A stretch of DNA of 64,000 nucleotides from Pseudomonadota bacterium (GCA_018241765.1 JAFEDD010000002.1:62001-126000), one strand, 5' to 3'; shown: positions 21,302 through 31,958, counted from the first letter of the stretch. Numbers and translations are program-made. The notes: generated from the letters alone by a model not told the origin.

Positions 21302-24300
21302 GTGAATCCCTGCGAACCGTTCATTCGGCGTCCCGTCGCCACCAGCCTCTTGATGCTCGCGATGTTCATCGTCGGCGTCATCGGCTATCGGCTGCTGCCG
21401 CAGTCGGCGCTGCCGCAGGTCGACTACCCGACCATCCGGGTCAGCACGCTCTATCCGGGCGCGAGCCCCGACGTCATCGCCTCCTCGATCACCGCGCCAC
21501 TGGAAAAGCAGTTTGGCCAGATGCCGGGGCTGGAGCAGATGTGGTCGACCAGCTCCGGCGGCGCCTCCGTCATCGCGCTGCGCTTTGCGCTCGACCTGCG
21601 CCTCGACATCGCCGAGCAGCAGGTGCAGGCTGCCATCAATGCGGCCACGACGCTGCTGCCCAACGACCTGCCGGCACCGCCCACCTACAACAAGGTCAAC
21701 CCGGCCGACGCACCCATCCTCACGCTCGCGCTGACCTCTGACACGTTGCCATTGCCGCGCGTGCAGGACCTGGCCGACACTCGCATCGCGCAGAAACTCT
21801 CGCAGGTCAATGGTGTCGGGTTGGTCACGCTCGCCGGCGGGCAGAAGCCCGCCGTCCGCATCCAGGTCGATCCGCGCGCGCTCGCCCAACTCGCGCTCTC
21901 GCTCGACGACATCCGCACCGTCATCGGCAACCAGAACGTCAATCAGGCCAAGGGCAGCTTCGATGGCCCGCTGCGCGCGAGCACCATCGACGCCAACGAC
22001 CAGCTCAAGGACGCCAACGAATACGCCAAGCTCGTGATCGCGTACCGCAATGGCGCCGCCGTGCGCCTGCGCGATGTTGCCGCCGTCGTCGACTCCGCCG
22101 AGAACATCCGGCTCGCGGCCTGGGCCACGCTCGACCGCGACGGCAAACGGTTGCAGCACCCCGGCATCATCATCAACGTGCAGCGGCAACCCGGCGCCAA
22201 CGTGATTCAGACGGCCGACGCCATCAAAGCCTTGCTGCCGCAATTGAAGGCGGCGTTGCCCGGCGCCGTCGATCTCACCATCCTCACCGATCGCACGGTC
22301 ACCATCCGCGCCTCGGTGCGTGACGTGCAGTACGAACTGCTGCTCGCCGTCGCCCTCGTCGTGCTCGTGATCTTTCTCTTTCTGCGCAGCCCGTCGGCCA
22401 CGCTGATCCCGAGCGTCGCGGTGCCGCTTTCGCTGGTTGGCACCTTTGCCGTGATGTACGGCATCGGCTTTTCGATCAACAACCTCTCGCTGATGGCGCT
22501 GACGATCGCCGCCGGCTTCGTCGTCGACGACGCCATCGTCATGATCGAGAACATCGCCCGTCGCATCGAGGACGGAGAGGCACCGTTCGCCGCCGCCATC
22601 CACGGCTCGAAGCAGATCGCCTTCACCATCGTCTCGCTGACCGTTTCGCTGCTTGCCGTGCTGATCCCGCTGCTGTTCATGCAGGATGTGGTCGGTCGGC
22701 TGTTTCGCGAATTCGCCATCACGCTCGCCATCGCCATCATCCTGTCCGCCTTCGTGTCGTTGACGCTGACCCCGATGATGTGCGCGCGACTGCTCACGAG
22801 CGAGCGCGAACGCGAGCGTCGCGCGCCGCGCTGGCTCGACGCCGTCGGGCGCAGCTATGACGCGCTGGCGGCGCTCTACGCACGCGCGCTCGACTGGGTG
22901 CTGGCGCGGCAGACGCTGACGCTCCTGATCGCCACCGCAACGGTGGCGCTGACCGTGCTCCTCGCATGGATCGTCCCGAAGGGGTTTTTTCCGGTGCAGG
23001 ATACGGGCACCCTCACCGCCATGACGGCGGCGCCGCAGAGCGTGTCCTTCGCGTCGATGAGCGAGCGGCAACAGGCGCTGGTCGATGCGCTGATGGCGGA
23101 TCCGGCCGTGCGCAGCATCTCTTCGATCATCGGCGTCGACGGCGTCAACGCGACGATCAATCAGGGGCGGTTGCAGATCGACCTGCAACCCTTGGAGAGC
23201 GGGCGTCCACGCGCTCAGGCGCTCATCGACCGGCTCAATGAGCGTGCACGGGTAGTGACCGGCATTTCGCTCGCGCTGCAACCCGTGCAGGATCTGACCA
23301 TCGACGATCGGGTTGCGCGCACGCAGTATCAATTCACGCTCGACAGCACGGACCCCGTCGCGCTCGGCGATTGGACGCCGCAACTGGTCGCCGCGCTGCA
23401 ACGATTGCCGCAGATCACCGACGTGTCGACGGAGCTGCAACGCGACGGCTTGCAGGCCTATGTGCAGATCGACCGTGACGCCGCCGCACGGCTCGGCGTC
23501 ACCGTTGCCGCCATCAACAGCGCGCTCTACAACGCCTACGGACAGCGGCTCATCTCGACCATCTTCACGCAGGCGAGCCAGTATCGTGTCGTGCTCGAAG
23601 TGCAGCCGCAATCGGGGCGTCCGGGGGGGGCGACGACGGGCCCGGACGCGATTGCGCAGCTCTACGTACCGGGGACGGTCGCCGGTGTCACCTCCCAGGT
23701 GCCGCTGGCGTCGGTTGCGCGGATCATCGAGCGCCCGGCCGAATTGCAGATCAACAAGTTGAACCAGTTCCCGGCGACGACCGTGTCATTCAACCTCGTG
23801 CGCGGTGTTTCGCTCGGCGAAGCGGTGCGCGCGATCGACGATGCCGCTGCCGCGCTCGCGATGCCGGCGAGCATCCGCATGCGCTTCCAGGGGGCGACCC
23901 TCGCCTTTCGTGCCGCGCTCGCCAACGAGGTCTGGCTCATCCTTGCGGCGATCCTGACGATGTACATCGTGTTGGGCGTGCTCTACGAGAGCTACATCCA
24001 CCCGATCACGATTCTGTCGACGCTGCCTTCGGCCGGCATCGGCGCGTTGCTCGCGCTGATGGTGTCAGGCAACGATCTCGGAGTCATCGCGATCATCGGC
24101 ATCGTGCTGCTGATCGGTATCGTGAAGAAAAACGCGATCATGATGGTCGACTTCGCGCTCGCCGCCGAGCGCGAGGAGGGCAAGACACCCTTCGACGCGA
24201 TTCGCCAGGCCTGCCTGTTGCGGCTGCGGCCGATTTTGATGACCACCATGGCGGCGCTCCTCGGCGCATTGCCGCTGATGCTCGGCAGCGGCATGGGCAG

Positions 24301-24454
24301 CGAACTGCGCCACCCTCTGGGCTGGACGATGGTCGGCGGGTTGCTCGTGAGCCAGGTGCTGACGCTCTTCACGACGCCGGTCATCTATCTGGCGTTCGAT
24401 CGTCTCGCGCGACGGTGGCGTGGCGCCGCCGTCGCATCGGTGGCGGCAGAGTAG
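21302..24454 (+). CDS. mdtB: RND efflux pump subunit, MdtB/MuxB type
   Basis: Inner-membrane proton-driven exporter of the HAE-1 family, 1050 residues with the expected twelve membrane spans and two large periplasmic loops. The paired aspartates of the proton relay are seen in span 4 ([14 protein letters not shown]). The start is GTG 21302, which gives the family N-terminus ([19 protein letters not shown]). It lies 27 nt after the adaptor gene and 3 nt before the second pump gene. In MdtABC and MuxABC systems the two pumps form a heterotrimer. Confidence 0.93.
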   Translation: MNPCEPFIRRPVATSLLMLAMFIVGVIGYRLLPQSALPQVDYPTIRVSTLYPGASPDVIASSITAPLEKQFGQMPGLEQMWSTSSGGASVIALRFALDLRLDIAEQQVQAAINAATTLLPNDLPAPPTYNKVNPADAPILTLALTSDTLPLPRVQDLADTRIAQKLSQVNGVGLVTLAGGQKPAVRIQVDPRALAQLALSLDDIRTVIGNQNVNQAKGSFDGPLRASTIDANDQLKDANEYAKLVIAYRNGAAVRLRDVAAVVDSAENIRLAAWATLDRDGKRLQHPGIIINVQRQPGANVIQTADAIKALLPQLKAALPGAVDLTILTDRTVTIRASVRDVQYELLLAVALVVLVIFLFLRSPSATLIPSVAVPLSLVGTFAVMYGIGFSINNLSLMALTIAAGFVVDDAIVMIENIARRIEDGEAPFAAAIHGSKQIAFTIVSLTVSLLAVLIPLLFMQDVVGRLFREFAITLAIAIILSAFVSLTLTPMMCARLLTSERERERRAPRWLDAVGRSYDALAALYARALDWVLARQTLTLLIATATVALTVLLAWIVPKGFFPVQDTGTLTAMTAAPQSVSFASMSERQQALVDALMADPAVRSISSIIGVDGVNATINQGRLQIDLQPLESGRPRAQALIDRLNERARVVTGISLALQPVQDLTIDDRVARTQYQFTLDSTDPVALGDWTPQLVAALQRLPQITDVSTELQRDGLQAYVQIDRDAAARLGVTVAAINSALYNAYGQRLISTIFTQASQYRVVLEVQPQSGRPGGATTGPDAIAQLYVPGTVAGVTSQVPLASVARIIERPAELQINKLNQFPATTVSFNLVRGVSLGEAVRAIDDAAAALAMPASIRMRFQGATLAFRAALANEVWLILAAILTMYIVLGVLYESYIHPITILSTLPSAGIGALLALMVSGNDLGVIAIIGIVLLIGIVKKNAIMMVDFALAAEREEGKTPFDAIRQACLLRLRPILMTTMAALLGALPLMLGSGMGSELRHPLGWTMVGGLLVSQVLTLFTTPVIYLAFDRLARRWRGAAVASVAAE

Positions 24455-24457
24455 GTC

Positions 24458-27400
24458 ATGAATATCTCACGGCCGTTCATCGCGCGACCCGTAGCCTCCA
24501 CGCTGCTTTCGCTCGGCGTCGCACTGGCCGGTGTGCTTGCCTTTCTGCTGCTGCCGATCGCGCCGTTGCCGCAGGTCGAGTTTCCGGTCATCATGGTCAC
24601 GGCCAATCTGCCTGGAGCGAGTCCGGAAACGATGGCCGCGACCGTGGCGACGCCGCTCGAGCGGGCACTCGGGACGATCGCCGGTGTCAACGAGATCACG
24701 TCGTCGAGTTCGCTGTCGTCGACTCGCGTCGTGCTGCAATTCGATCTCGGCAAGAACATCGATAGCGCAGCGCGCGAAGTGCAGGCTGCGATCAACGCCG
24801 CGCGGGCGACGCTGCCGAGTGGCCTGCCGGGCAATCCGGTCTATCGCAAGGCCAACCCCGCCGACGCACCCGTGATGATCATCTCGCTGACGTCGAAGTC
24901 GTTGTCGCGGGGCCAGATGTATGACGTGGCCTCGACGGTGCTCGCGCAGCGCATCTCTCAGATCGAAGGGGTCGGCAACGTCAACGTCGGCGGTGGCGCA
25001 TTGCCTGCCGTTCGCGTCGCGCTCGACCTGCCGACGCTTGCGGCGACGGGTGTGGCGCTCGAAGATGTGCGCGCCGCCATCGTCAACAACAACGTCAACC
25101 GACCCAAGGGAATCGTCGAGATCGGCGAGCGGCAGTGGCAGATCGGTGCCAACGATCAGGCGAAACGCGCGAGCGAGTATTTGCCGCTGGTCGTGAGCTG
25201 GAAGAATGGCGCAGCGCTGCGACTGGCCGATGTCGCCGATGTCACCGATGGCGTGCAGGACGCGCGCAACATGGGGCTCACCGATGGCGAGCCCTCGGTG
25301 CAACTGGTCGTCTATCGGCAACCGGGCGCCAACATTCTCGACACGGTGGAACGCGTCAAGGCGTTGTTGCCCCGACTGCAGCAGACGATCCCCGAGGCCA
25401 TCGACATGCAGTTGGTCATGGAGCGCACGACGACGATCCGCGCATCACTGCGCGAAGTGGAACGCGCACTCGCCATTGCCATCTCGTTGGTCGTGGTCGT
25501 CGTGTTCGCCTTCTTGCGCAGTGGCCGGGCAACGATCATCCCGGCGATCTCGGTGCCTTTGTCGCTGCTGGGCACCTTTGTCGCCATGTATTTGCTTGGC
25601 TACAGCCTGAACAATCTGTCGCTGATGGCGCTCACCATTGCCACCGGCTTCGTCGTCGACGATGCCATCGTCGTGCTCGAGAACATCATGCGGCACATCG
25701 AGGAAGGCATGCGGCCGTTCGATGCGGCGCTGCGCGGCGCCCGTGAAGTGGGCTTCACGGTGCTCTCGATGAGCCTTTCGCTGATCGCGGTGTTCATCCC
25801 GATTCTCGCCATGGGGGGCATCGTCGGCCGTCTGTTCCGGGAATTCGCGGTGACGTTGTCGGTGGCGATTCTCGTCTCGCTCGTGGTGTCGCTGACGGTG
25901 ACGCCGATGCTCTGCGCGCACTGGTTGCGGCGTGGGCGGTTGCCTGATTCAGACGTTGCGCCTGCACGTGGCGTGTTCGCGCGCATGCAACGTGGCTACG
26001 CTCGCTCGCTCGGCTGGGCGCTGCGCCATCCGGCGCTGATTCTCGGGGCGCTGGCGCTCACCATTGCGGCCAACGTCTGGCTCTATCGGGAAATACCGAA
26101 GGGGTTCTTTCCGCAGCAGGACACCGGGTTGATGATGGGTTTCATCCAGGCCGATCAGGCAACGTCGTTCCAGTCGATGAGCCAGAAGGTGTCTCGCTTC
26201 GTCGAGATCGTGCGGCAGGATCCGGCGGTCGCGCACGTGACGGCCTTCACCGGGGGCGGACAGCGCAATTCGGGGTTCATGTTCGTCGTGCTGAAGCCGC
26301 TGCGCGAACGCGGCGCGACGGCCGATGACATCAGCAATCGGCTGCGTCCGAAGACGGCGCAGGTGGCAGGCGCGTCGTTGTTTCTGGTGGCTGCTCAGGA
26401 CTTGCGCGTCGGCGGTCGCCAAAGCAATGCGCAGTATCAATACACGTTGCAGTCGGATGATCTCGCTTTGCTGCGCCAGTGGGAGCCGGCGATCCGGGCA
26501 ACGCTCAGCACGCTGCCCGAGCTGACCGACGTCAACACCGACGCCCAGGACAAGGGATTGCAAACCTCACTGACGCTCGATCGCGATGCCATGGCGCGTC
26601 TGGGCGTGACCGTGCGCAACGTCGACGCAACATTGAACGATGCGTACGGGCAACGACAGATCGCGACGCTCTATGAACCGCTCAACCAGTATCGCGTCGT
26701 CATGGAGGCCAGGAGTCGGTTTCTGCAGGACGCCGGCTCGTTGCGCAATGTCTACCTGAGCGGCAGCGGGGGGCGCCAGATCCCGCTTGCGGAAGTGGCC
26801 ACCGTCGCACCGACCAGCACGCCGCTGGCGGTCAACCATCAGGGGCAGTTCGCGGCGAGCACCGTGTCGTTCAATCTGGCGCCGGATGTGTCGATCGGGC
26901 AGGCGACGGCGGCGGTGGATGCCGCACTCGCGCGGATCGGTGTCCCGAGCGCGGTGACCGCGAGCTTTCAGGGCAGCGCCAAGCTGTTCCAGCAGTCGCT
27001 GTCGAGCCAGCCGCTGCTGATACTCGCGGCGCTGGTGAGCATCTACCTCGTTCTCGGCATGCTCTACGAGAGCCTCGTGCATCCGCTGACGATTCTCTCG
27101 ACGCTGCCCTCGGCCGGCGTCGGGGCGGTGTTGGCGCTGATGATGTTCAAGATGGAATTCAGCCTGATCGCGCTGATCGGCGTCATTTTGCTGATCGGCA
27201 TCGTCAAGAAGAACGCGATCATGATGGTCGATGTCGCCATCGCGACGGAGCGACACGAGGGGCTCGATCCGCGCGAGGCGATTCACCGCGCCTGTCTGCT
27301 GCGGTTCCGTCCGATCATGATGACGACGGTGGCCGCCCTGTTCGGTGCCTTGCCGCTCGCTCTGGGCTCCGGTGACGGCGCCGAACTGCGACAACCGCTT

Positions 27401-27562
27401 GGCGTATCCATCGTCGGCGGCCTGATCCTATCCCAATTGCTGACGCTCTACACGACTCCGGTCGTCTATCTCGCCCTGGACCGCCTGCGCAATCGCGTCA
27501 TGCGCCGAGGGACATCGGTCCCCACCCTGCTTGCGGCGGCCACGGCGCGCGGCGAAGATTGA
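24458..27562 (+). CDS. mdtC: RND efflux pump subunit, MdtC/MuxC type
   Basis: Second HAE-1 family pump of the operon, 1034 residues, clearly related to but distinct from the preceding gene product. It carries the same proton-relay pair ([14 protein letters not shown]) and the family N-terminus [18 protein letters not shown]. It starts 3 nt after mdtB, indicating coupled translation. Expected partner of MdtB in a heteromeric pump; in E. coli and Pseudomonas such systems export bile salts, novobiocin and related compounds, but the local substrate is not known. Confidence 0.93.
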   Translation: MNISRPFIARPVASTLLSLGVALAGVLAFLLLPIAPLPQVEFPVIMVTANLPGASPETMAATVATPLERALGTIAGVNEITSSSSLSSTRVVLQFDLGKNIDSAAREVQAAINAARATLPSGLPGNPVYRKANPADAPVMIISLTSKSLSRGQMYDVASTVLAQRISQIEGVGNVNVGGGALPAVRVALDLPTLAATGVALEDVRAAIVNNNVNRPKGIVEIGERQWQIGANDQAKRASEYLPLVVSWKNGAALRLADVADVTDGVQDARNMGLTDGEPSVQLVVYRQPGANILDTVERVKALLPRLQQTIPEAIDMQLVMERTTTIRASLREVERALAIAISLVVVVVFAFLRSGRATIIPAISVPLSLLGTFVAMYLLGYSLNNLSLMALTIATGFVVDDAIVVLENIMRHIEEGMRPFDAALRGAREVGFTVLSMSLSLIAVFIPILAMGGIVGRLFREFAVTLSVAILVSLVVSLTVTPMLCAHWLRRGRLPDSDVAPARGVFARMQRGYARSLGWALRHPALILGALALTIAANVWLYREIPKGFFPQQDTGLMMGFIQADQATSFQSMSQKVSRFVEIVRQDPAVAHVTAFTGGGQRNSGFMFVVLKPLRERGATADDISNRLRPKTAQVAGASLFLVAAQDLRVGGRQSNAQYQYTLQSDDLALLRQWEPAIRATLSTLPELTDVNTDAQDKGLQTSLTLDRDAMARLGVTVRNVDATLNDAYGQRQIATLYEPLNQYRVVMEARSRFLQDAGSLRNVYLSGSGGRQIPLAEVATVAPTSTPLAVNHQGQFAASTVSFNLAPDVSIGQATAAVDAALARIGVPSAVTASFQGSAKLFQQSLSSQPLLILAALVSIYLVLGMLYESLVHPLTILSTLPSAGVGAVLALMMFKMEFSLIALIGVILLIGIVKKNAIMMVDVAIATERHEGLDPREAIHRACLLRFRPIMMTTVAALFGALPLALGSGDGAELRQPLGVSIVGGLILSQLLTLYTTPVVYLALDRLRNRVMRRGTSVPTLLAAATARGED

Positions 27563-27574
27563 ACTTTGAACCTC

Positions 27575-28987
27575 ATGGCCATCACCCGACATCTCCTGCC
27601 ATGGCTTGGCGCGGTCTCGTTGCTCGCCGCGTGCGCACCGCTCGGCCCCGACTACCAGCGACCATCGTTTCTGCCCGCTGGCGGCGCGAGCGCCGAGCAG
27701 GCGGCGCTCGTCCGCTACAAGGAAGCCGCGGCGTTGCTGCAACCGGTAACGACGGCCGTGCCAGCGAGGGCGTGGTGGCAGGAGTTTGCCGATCCGACGC
27801 TCGATGCGATGATGGGCGAGCTGATTGCAAACAACCCGACCCTTGCGCAGGCCGCAGCGCGCGAACGACAGGCACAGGCGACTCTGGTGCAGGCGCGTTC
27901 GGCGCGCGTCCCGACGTTGGGCGGCAACCTTGCCGTCACCCGCAGCTCCCAACCCGGCGTCGGAGGCCGCACGACCATGACGGGCACGAGCCTCGGTCTT
28001 GCTGCCAGTTGGGAGGTCGATCTGTGGGGACGGGTGCGGCGTACCATCGAAGCGGGCGAAGCCAGTGCAACGGCGAGCAAGGCTGATTTCGACGCGGCAA
28101 CGCTCAGCATGCGCGCACAGTTGGTGACGGCGTACGGCAACCTTCGTGCGCTCGATGCCCAGGCGGCGTTGCTCGACGAGGTCGTCGTCGCCTATGAGCG
28201 CACGCTCTCGCTGACGCGCAACCGATATGAGGCGGGCGTTGCGGCACGGGCGGACGTCGCGCAGGCAGAGTTGCAATGGCTCAACGCAAAAGCTCAGCGC
28301 ATCGACGGCGACAGCCAACGCGCCGCGCTGGAGCACGCAATGGCCGTGCTGCTCGGACGCCCGCCTTCCGCATTCTCGCTGCCTCGGGTGGGGCAGTTCA
28401 CGCTGGCGGTGCCGCCCGTTGCCGCGTCACTGCCGTCGGAACTGCTCCGGCGCCGTCCGGATATCGTGGCGGCTGAAAGGCGGGTGGCTGCGGCGAACGC
28501 GCAGATCGGCATCGCGGTCGCAGCCTGGTACCCGACGCTCAGCCTGAGCGGTTCGTTCGGTGAGCGCGGCACGACGCTGGCCGATCTCGCCGCGTTGCCG
28601 AACCGAATCTGGTCGCTCGGGCCGGCGCTCGCGCTGTCGCTCTTCGATGGCGGCGCGCGAGATGGCGCTCGCGCTCAAGCGATGGCGGCTTATGACCAGA
28701 CAGCTGCATCCTACCGCCAAACCGTGCTGTCCGCACTGGCCGATGTCGAGGACAACCTTGCCGCGCGTCGCGTGCTGGTCGAGGAGATGGAAGTGCAGCG
28801 CGAAGCCGTGCGCGCCGCCCAGCAGGCGTTGACCATCGCCCTGAACCAGTACAAGGCGGGTACCGTGAGTTATCTCAATGTGGTGACGGCGCAAACCGCC
28901 GAGTACACGGCGCGGCGCAGCGAAATCGCGCTTCGCGCACAGTTCTTTGCGACCACGGTGTCGTTGCTCCGGGCGCTCGGCGGCTGA
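27575..28987 (+). CDS. Outer-membrane efflux lipoprotein, NodT/OprM family
   Basis: TolC-like outer-membrane channel of the RND system. The N-terminus carries a signal peptide with lipobox LAAC (C20 from ATG 27575). Two repeated outer-membrane-efflux domains follow (about 60-250 and 270-465), including the typical LRRRPDIVAAERRVAAANAQIG segment. ATG 27575 is chosen; a TTG at 27566 is also in frame. It begins 12 nt after mdtC, completing the export complex within one operon. Confidence 0.93.
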   Translation: MAITRHLLPWLGAVSLLAACAPLGPDYQRPSFLPAGGASAEQAALVRYKEAAALLQPVTTAVPARAWWQEFADPTLDAMMGELIANNPTLAQAAARERQAQATLVQARSARVPTLGGNLAVTRSSQPGVGGRTTMTGTSLGLAASWEVDLWGRVRRTIEAGEASATASKADFDAATLSMRAQLVTAYGNLRALDAQAALLDEVVVAYERTLSLTRNRYEAGVAARADVAQAELQWLNAKAQRIDGDSQRAALEHAMAVLLGRPPSAFSLPRVGQFTLAVPPVAASLPSELLRRRPDIVAAERRVAAANAQIGIAVAAWYPTLSLSGSFGERGTTLADLAALPNRIWSLGPALALSLFDGGARDGARAQAMAAYDQTAASYRQTVLSALADVEDNLAARRVLVEEMEVQREAVRAAQQALTIALNQYKAGTVSYLNVVTAQTAEYTARRSEIALRAQFFATTVSLLRALGG

Positions 28988-29022
28988 CAATGTCATCAGG
29001 AAGAGACACGTCGGCGCTGGCG

Positions 29023-29047
29023 AAAAAAAAGCCCGCGCAGGGCGGGC
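29023..29047 (-). terminator. Intrinsic terminator on the minus strand
   Basis: Read on the minus strand, GCCCGC-ccctgc-type stem-loop (29047 to 29031) is followed by eight T residues (29030 to 29023). The stem pairs 29031-29036 with 29042-29047. It ends the candidate small RNA below and may also stop transcripts from the Spy-like gene. On the plus strand the A run precedes the stem, so it is unlikely to serve the RND operon. Confidence 0.85.
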
Positions 29048-29140
29048 GTGAGGCCTTTGAGACCTGATAAGACCGGAGGTGTATCGAGGGGGTGGTCTCA
29101 AAGGTACATACCCAGGTAGAGAAGTCAGCCAAGGCATGCG
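29023..29140 (-). ncRNA. Candidate stand-alone small RNA with anti-Shine-Dalgarno loop
   Basis: The minus strand between the RND operon and the Spy-like gene carries a complete small-RNA unit: a near-consensus promoter (29147-29175), a predicted start near 29140, a perfect 11-bp stem (29094-29104 paired with 29054-29064) and an intrinsic terminator. The 29-nt loop (29065-29093) contains CACCTCC (29081 to 29075) and a C-rich ACCCCCTC, both able to pair with ribosome-binding sites. An ATG near 29137 opens a frame through the stem and terminator, but its codon content is unconvincing and the hairpin and terminator argue against coding. I cannot assign it to a named RNA family. Confidence 0.7.
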
Positions 29141-29146
29141 GATAGC

Positions 29147-29175
29147 ATATTAGCGCTTGCGTATGACGTTGTCAA
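29147..29175 (-). promoter_or_regulatory. Sigma-70-type promoter for the small RNA
   Basis: On the minus strand the -35 hexamer is TTGACA (29175 to 29170) and the -10 hexamer is TAATAT (29152 to 29147), separated by exactly 17 nt. This is the best consensus-like promoter I found in the window. It lies just after the stop codon of the Spy-like gene (29198) and points at the small RNA, not at a recognised protein gene. Confidence 0.75.
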
Positions 29176-29197
29176 GCCTTCATACGGAGTGCTTCGC

Positions 29198-29695
29198 TCA
29201 GCCACCATGCCGTTTCGCGAACTGTTCACGCAGTGCCTCGGCGCGGGTGACACGCTCGAGCAGTTGTGCGCGGATGAGTGACTTCTGCTCGACGCTGAGC
29301 AACTGCGTGAACTTCACCCACTCGCGGATGGCCGTCTTTCGCTCGCTCGCCGACCGTTCCGCGAATTCGTCGCGCATGTTCAGCAGGCGTTCGAAATCCG
29401 GTTCGGCCTTGGATAGCTCGGCCTTCGCTGCTTCCGCAGCCGCGGTGCGACCGCGCCGTGCCGCGTCGTTGGCTTTCACCGTCGCCTTGAGCGCAGCGGT
29501 GTACTGCGCGTCCTGTTCGGCATTCAGTTTCAGTTTCGCCTTGACCGCCGCGAAGTAATTGCCGTAGGGCAGGCCGATGGGGGGCATGCCGGGCGGTACC
29601 TGCGCGAGGCCTGTGCTCGCGGTCAGGGCAAAGGCGAACGCGGACGCCGCGGTAGCGAGCATGGTGCGGACCGGTTGGATGTGGGTGGCGCGCAT
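29198..29695 (-). CDS. Spy/LTXXQ-like periplasmic protein
   Basis: A 165-residue secreted protein with a signal peptide (basic start, hydrophobic stretch, cleavage near GLAQ). The mature part is almost wholly alpha-helical and rich in Ala, Lys, Glu and Arg, with features like EQKSLIRAQLLERVTRAEALREQFAKR. It resembles periplasmic helical chaperones of the Spy/CpxP (LTXXQ) class, though the motif itself is not exact. ATG 29695 has a GAGGGA ribosome-binding site. It is divergent from ompR across 147 bp, which suggests envelope-stress control by that system; this is inference. Confidence 0.65.
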   Translation of the reverse strand: MRATHIQPVRTMLATAASAFAFALTASTGLAQVPPGMPPIGLPYGNYFAAVKAKLKLNAEQDAQYTAALKATVKANDAARRGRTAAAEAAKAELSKAEPDFERLLNMRDEFAERSASERKTAIREWVKFTQLLSVEQKSLIRAQLLERVTRAEALREQFAKRHGG

Positions 29696-29786
29696 GATGG
29701 TTTCCCTCGGTATTTCAGGTCGGTCGATGTTGTGTTGCCTGAATTGTGCTGCAACCGACCCGACACTCCCGTCTGGCGCGCTGCGT

Positions 29787-29801
29787 TGTAACGGGATGTA
29801 A
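29787..29801. promoter_or_regulatory. TGTAA-N5-TGTAA direct repeat, candidate OmpR-family site
   Basis: Two TGTAA pentamers at 29787-29791 and 29797-29801 are spaced 10 bp apart, one helical turn, in the 147-bp region between the Spy-like gene and ompR. Direct repeats with this period are typical of OmpR-family regulators (compare CpxR GTAAA-N5-GTAAA and RstA boxes). The site lies about 42-56 bp before the ompR ATG, a position suited to autoregulation. Confidence 0.5.
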
Positions 29802-29842
29802 GGGCGGCTCCGCGAAGCCACCCCGTCTGGTATGTTTGCGTG

Positions 29843-30550
29843 ATGAGCAATGCAGCGCACATTCTCATCGTTGACGATGACCAGCGTCTGCGCGATCTGC
29901 TGCAACGCTATCTCGCCGAGCAGGGATTCCGCGTCACCGGGTTGGCTGATGCCCGCGAACTGTCGCGTCGCCTCGACCGCGATCCGCCGCATCTGATCGT
30001 GCTCGACTGGATGATGCCGCATGAGGATGGCATCGCGGTGTGTCGGCGACTGCGTGCCAGCGGAGATCACACGCCCGTCATCATGCTCACGGCCAAGGGC
30101 GAGGAAGACGAGCGCATCGACGGGCTCGAGGCCGGCGCCGACGACTATCTGCCAAAACCGTTCAACCCGCGCGAACTGGTCGCACGCATCCAGGCCGTGC
30201 TGCGCCGCGCGGCCGTGGCGGCCCCGGGGGCACCGGAGCCGAGCGACGGTCCGGTACGCTTTTCCGATTGTGCGGTCGACTTCACGACACGCACCGTGAC
30301 TCGGGCCGGAGTCGTGCAGGAGTTGACCACGAGCGAATTCGCCATGCTCAAGGTGTTCTTGACGCACCCGCACGAGGCGCTTTCACGTGAGCGGTTGTCG
30401 CTGCTGGCGCGTGGCAAGGAGCATGAGGTGTTTGATCGGGCCGTCGACGTGCAGGTTTCGCGGCTGCGCAAGCTGGTCGAGCCGGATCCGGCCAAGCCTC
30501 GCTACATCCAGACCGTTTGGGGGCGTGGTTATGTGTTCGTCCCGGACTGA
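29843..30550 (+). CDS. ompR: Two-component response regulator OmpR
   Basis: DNA-binding response regulator with a receiver domain (about 6-120; phosphoacceptor D55 in VLDWMMP, acidic pair D11-D12, K near 104) and a winged-helix C-terminal domain ending RYIQTVWGRGYVFVPD. The sequence is close to E. coli OmpR throughout. 235 residues from ATG 29843; a GTG directly before it is also in frame. No ribosome-binding site is visible, and a TG-G-TATGTT extended -10 at 29828-29836 would place the start of transcription almost on the ATG, so a leaderless mRNA is possible. It is followed 16 nt later by its sensor kinase. Confidence 0.95.
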   Translation: MSNAAHILIVDDDQRLRDLLQRYLAEQGFRVTGLADARELSRRLDRDPPHLIVLDWMMPHEDGIAVCRRLRASGDHTPVIMLTAKGEEDERIDGLEAGADDYLPKPFNPRELVARIQAVLRRAAVAAPGAPEPSDGPVRFSDCAVDFTTRTVTRAGVVQELTTSEFAMLKVFLTHPHEALSRERLSLLARGKEHEVFDRAVDVQVSRLRKLVEPDPAKPRYIQTVWGRGYVFVPD

Positions 30551-30566
30551 ACGCGCCTGAGCCCTC

Positions 30567-31958
30567 ATGTGGTCGCCCGCACCGAAGAGCCTGTTCTGGC
30601 GCATGGCGTGGTTGCTGCTTGCGGCGGTCGCGCTCGCCGTGGTGGCGATCGTGTTGCTGTTTCGACAGGACCGCGCAGGCCTGATCGCGCGCAACCTGAC
30701 CGAAGCGAAGATCGCGCAGGTTGAAGCATTGCGCGACGCGTTGAACGCCCGTCTGGCGGAAGGGCCTGCGGCCCGGCCGCTGACCGGGTTGTCGGCCATT
30801 GCCCGGCAGTATGGCGTGTTGCTGGTTCCGGTAGAGCGGCGCCCCGAGATTGGTCAGCCGCCACGCGGTCAGGGCCTGCGCGCGCTGGTGGAAAAACTGC
30901 AGGAACAGCTGGGCCGCGACACGGAAGTGCGCCTGGGCATGCGCATGGACCAGCCGGTGGTGTGGATTCGCCTGCGTATCGGCTCGGAACCGAACGTGCG
31001 TGCGGTTTGGGCTGGTATTCCGATTCGCAGGATGGATGCCGACGAAGTGCCGCTTCGACTATGGATGGCGCTTGCGGGCGTTCTCGCGCTGTTGCTGGCG
31101 GCAACCTATGCCTTTGCGCGGAAGCTGACCACACCGCTCGCCGAGCTTGCCGATGCCGTCGACATGGTCGCTGAAGGCAAACGACCGGATCCGCTGCCTG
31201 AGGACGGACCGGAGGAAATTTCGCGGGTCGCACGCAATGTCAACCGAATGGCCGTCAATCTCGATCGGCTCGAACGAGACCGTAGCACGATGTTGGCGGG
31301 CATCTCGCACGATATCCGGACACCGCTCACGCGTCTTCGGCTGGCGAGTGAACTTGCAGTCGCCGATGCGCGCAGCCGCGAGGAGATGGCGGCCGACATC
31401 GACGAAATCGATCGCATCGTGACGCAGTTCCTCGACTTTGCAAGAGGAGTGCCCGAAGCGCCGCCGCCGATCGTCGATCTGACCGCAGTTGCCGAGGAAG
31501 TCGCAGCGAGGGCCGCTACGAGAGATCTGCCGGTGCAATGGCAGCGGCCGCCAGGTGTGCTGTGCGCGGCCGTGCACGCCGCAGCGTTCGAACGGATGCT
31601 TCTCAATCTGATCGAAAACGCCCATCGCTACGGTCGACCGCCCGTCATCCTGCAGATGGATGGCCGCGGCGACACCGTGGTCATCGAGGTGCTCGATTCA
31701 GGGTCGGGGATCGCGGCATCGGACGTCGAGCGACTCAAGCAACCCTTCGTGCGGGGTGATCATGCGCGTGGCGGCGTGATGGGCGCCGGACTCGGCCTTG
31801 CCATCGTCGAGCGTCTGGCGCAGTGTTATCAGGGCCGATTCGAGCTGTTGCCCCGCACGGTCGGTGGCACGACCGCGCGCATCTCACTGCCGATGGCCCA
31901 CGCGGACGTGAGCAGTGGAGGGGCCGCCGTTCAGCCAAACAGCGGCAGCGTCGCGTAG
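30567..31958 (+). CDS. envZ: Sensor histidine kinase EnvZ
   Basis: Membrane kinase partner of OmpR. Two membrane spans (about residues 12-33 and 165-187) enclose a periplasmic domain, followed by HAMP (about 188-240), the phosphorylated histidine H248 in GISHDIRTPLTRLR, and an ATP-binding domain with N-box NLIENAHRYG and glycine loops. 463 residues, normal for the family. Its 3' end overlaps the convergent DUF1501 gene by 28 bp. Confidence 0.94.
   Translation: MWSPAPKSLFWRMAWLLLAAVALAVVAIVLLFRQDRAGLIARNLTEAKIAQVEALRDALNARLAEGPAARPLTGLSAIARQYGVLLVPVERRPEIGQPPRGQGLRALVEKLQEQLGRDTEVRLGMRMDQPVVWIRLRIGSEPNVRAVWAGIPIRRMDADEVPLRLWMALAGVLALLLAATYAFARKLTTPLAELADAVDMVAEGKRPDPLPEDGPEEISRVARNVNRMAVNLDRLERDRSTMLAGISHDIRTPLTRLRLASELAVADARSREEMAADIDEIDRIVTQFLDFARGVPEAPPPIVDLTAVAEEVAARAATRDLPVQWQRPPGVLCAAVHAAAFERMLLNLIENAHRYGRPPVILQMDGRGDTVVIEVLDSGSGIAASDVERLKQPFVRGDHARGGVMGAGLGLAIVERLAQCYQGRFELLPRTVGGTTARISLPMAHADVSSGGAAVQPNSGSVA

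Noticed and set aside
19790-23611. 1273-codon open frame on the minus strand opposite the RND adaptor and MdtB genes
   Set aside because: Long antisense frames arise from GC-rich codon usage; the translation is Arg/His/Asp-rich without recognisable domains, while the plus strand encodes clear family proteins.
28427-29137. 236-codon minus-strand frame starting at ATG 29137 and running through the small-RNA hairpin
   Set aside because: It passes through a perfect stem and an intrinsic terminator, then runs antisense to the efflux lipoprotein gene. The RNA interpretation explains the sequence better.
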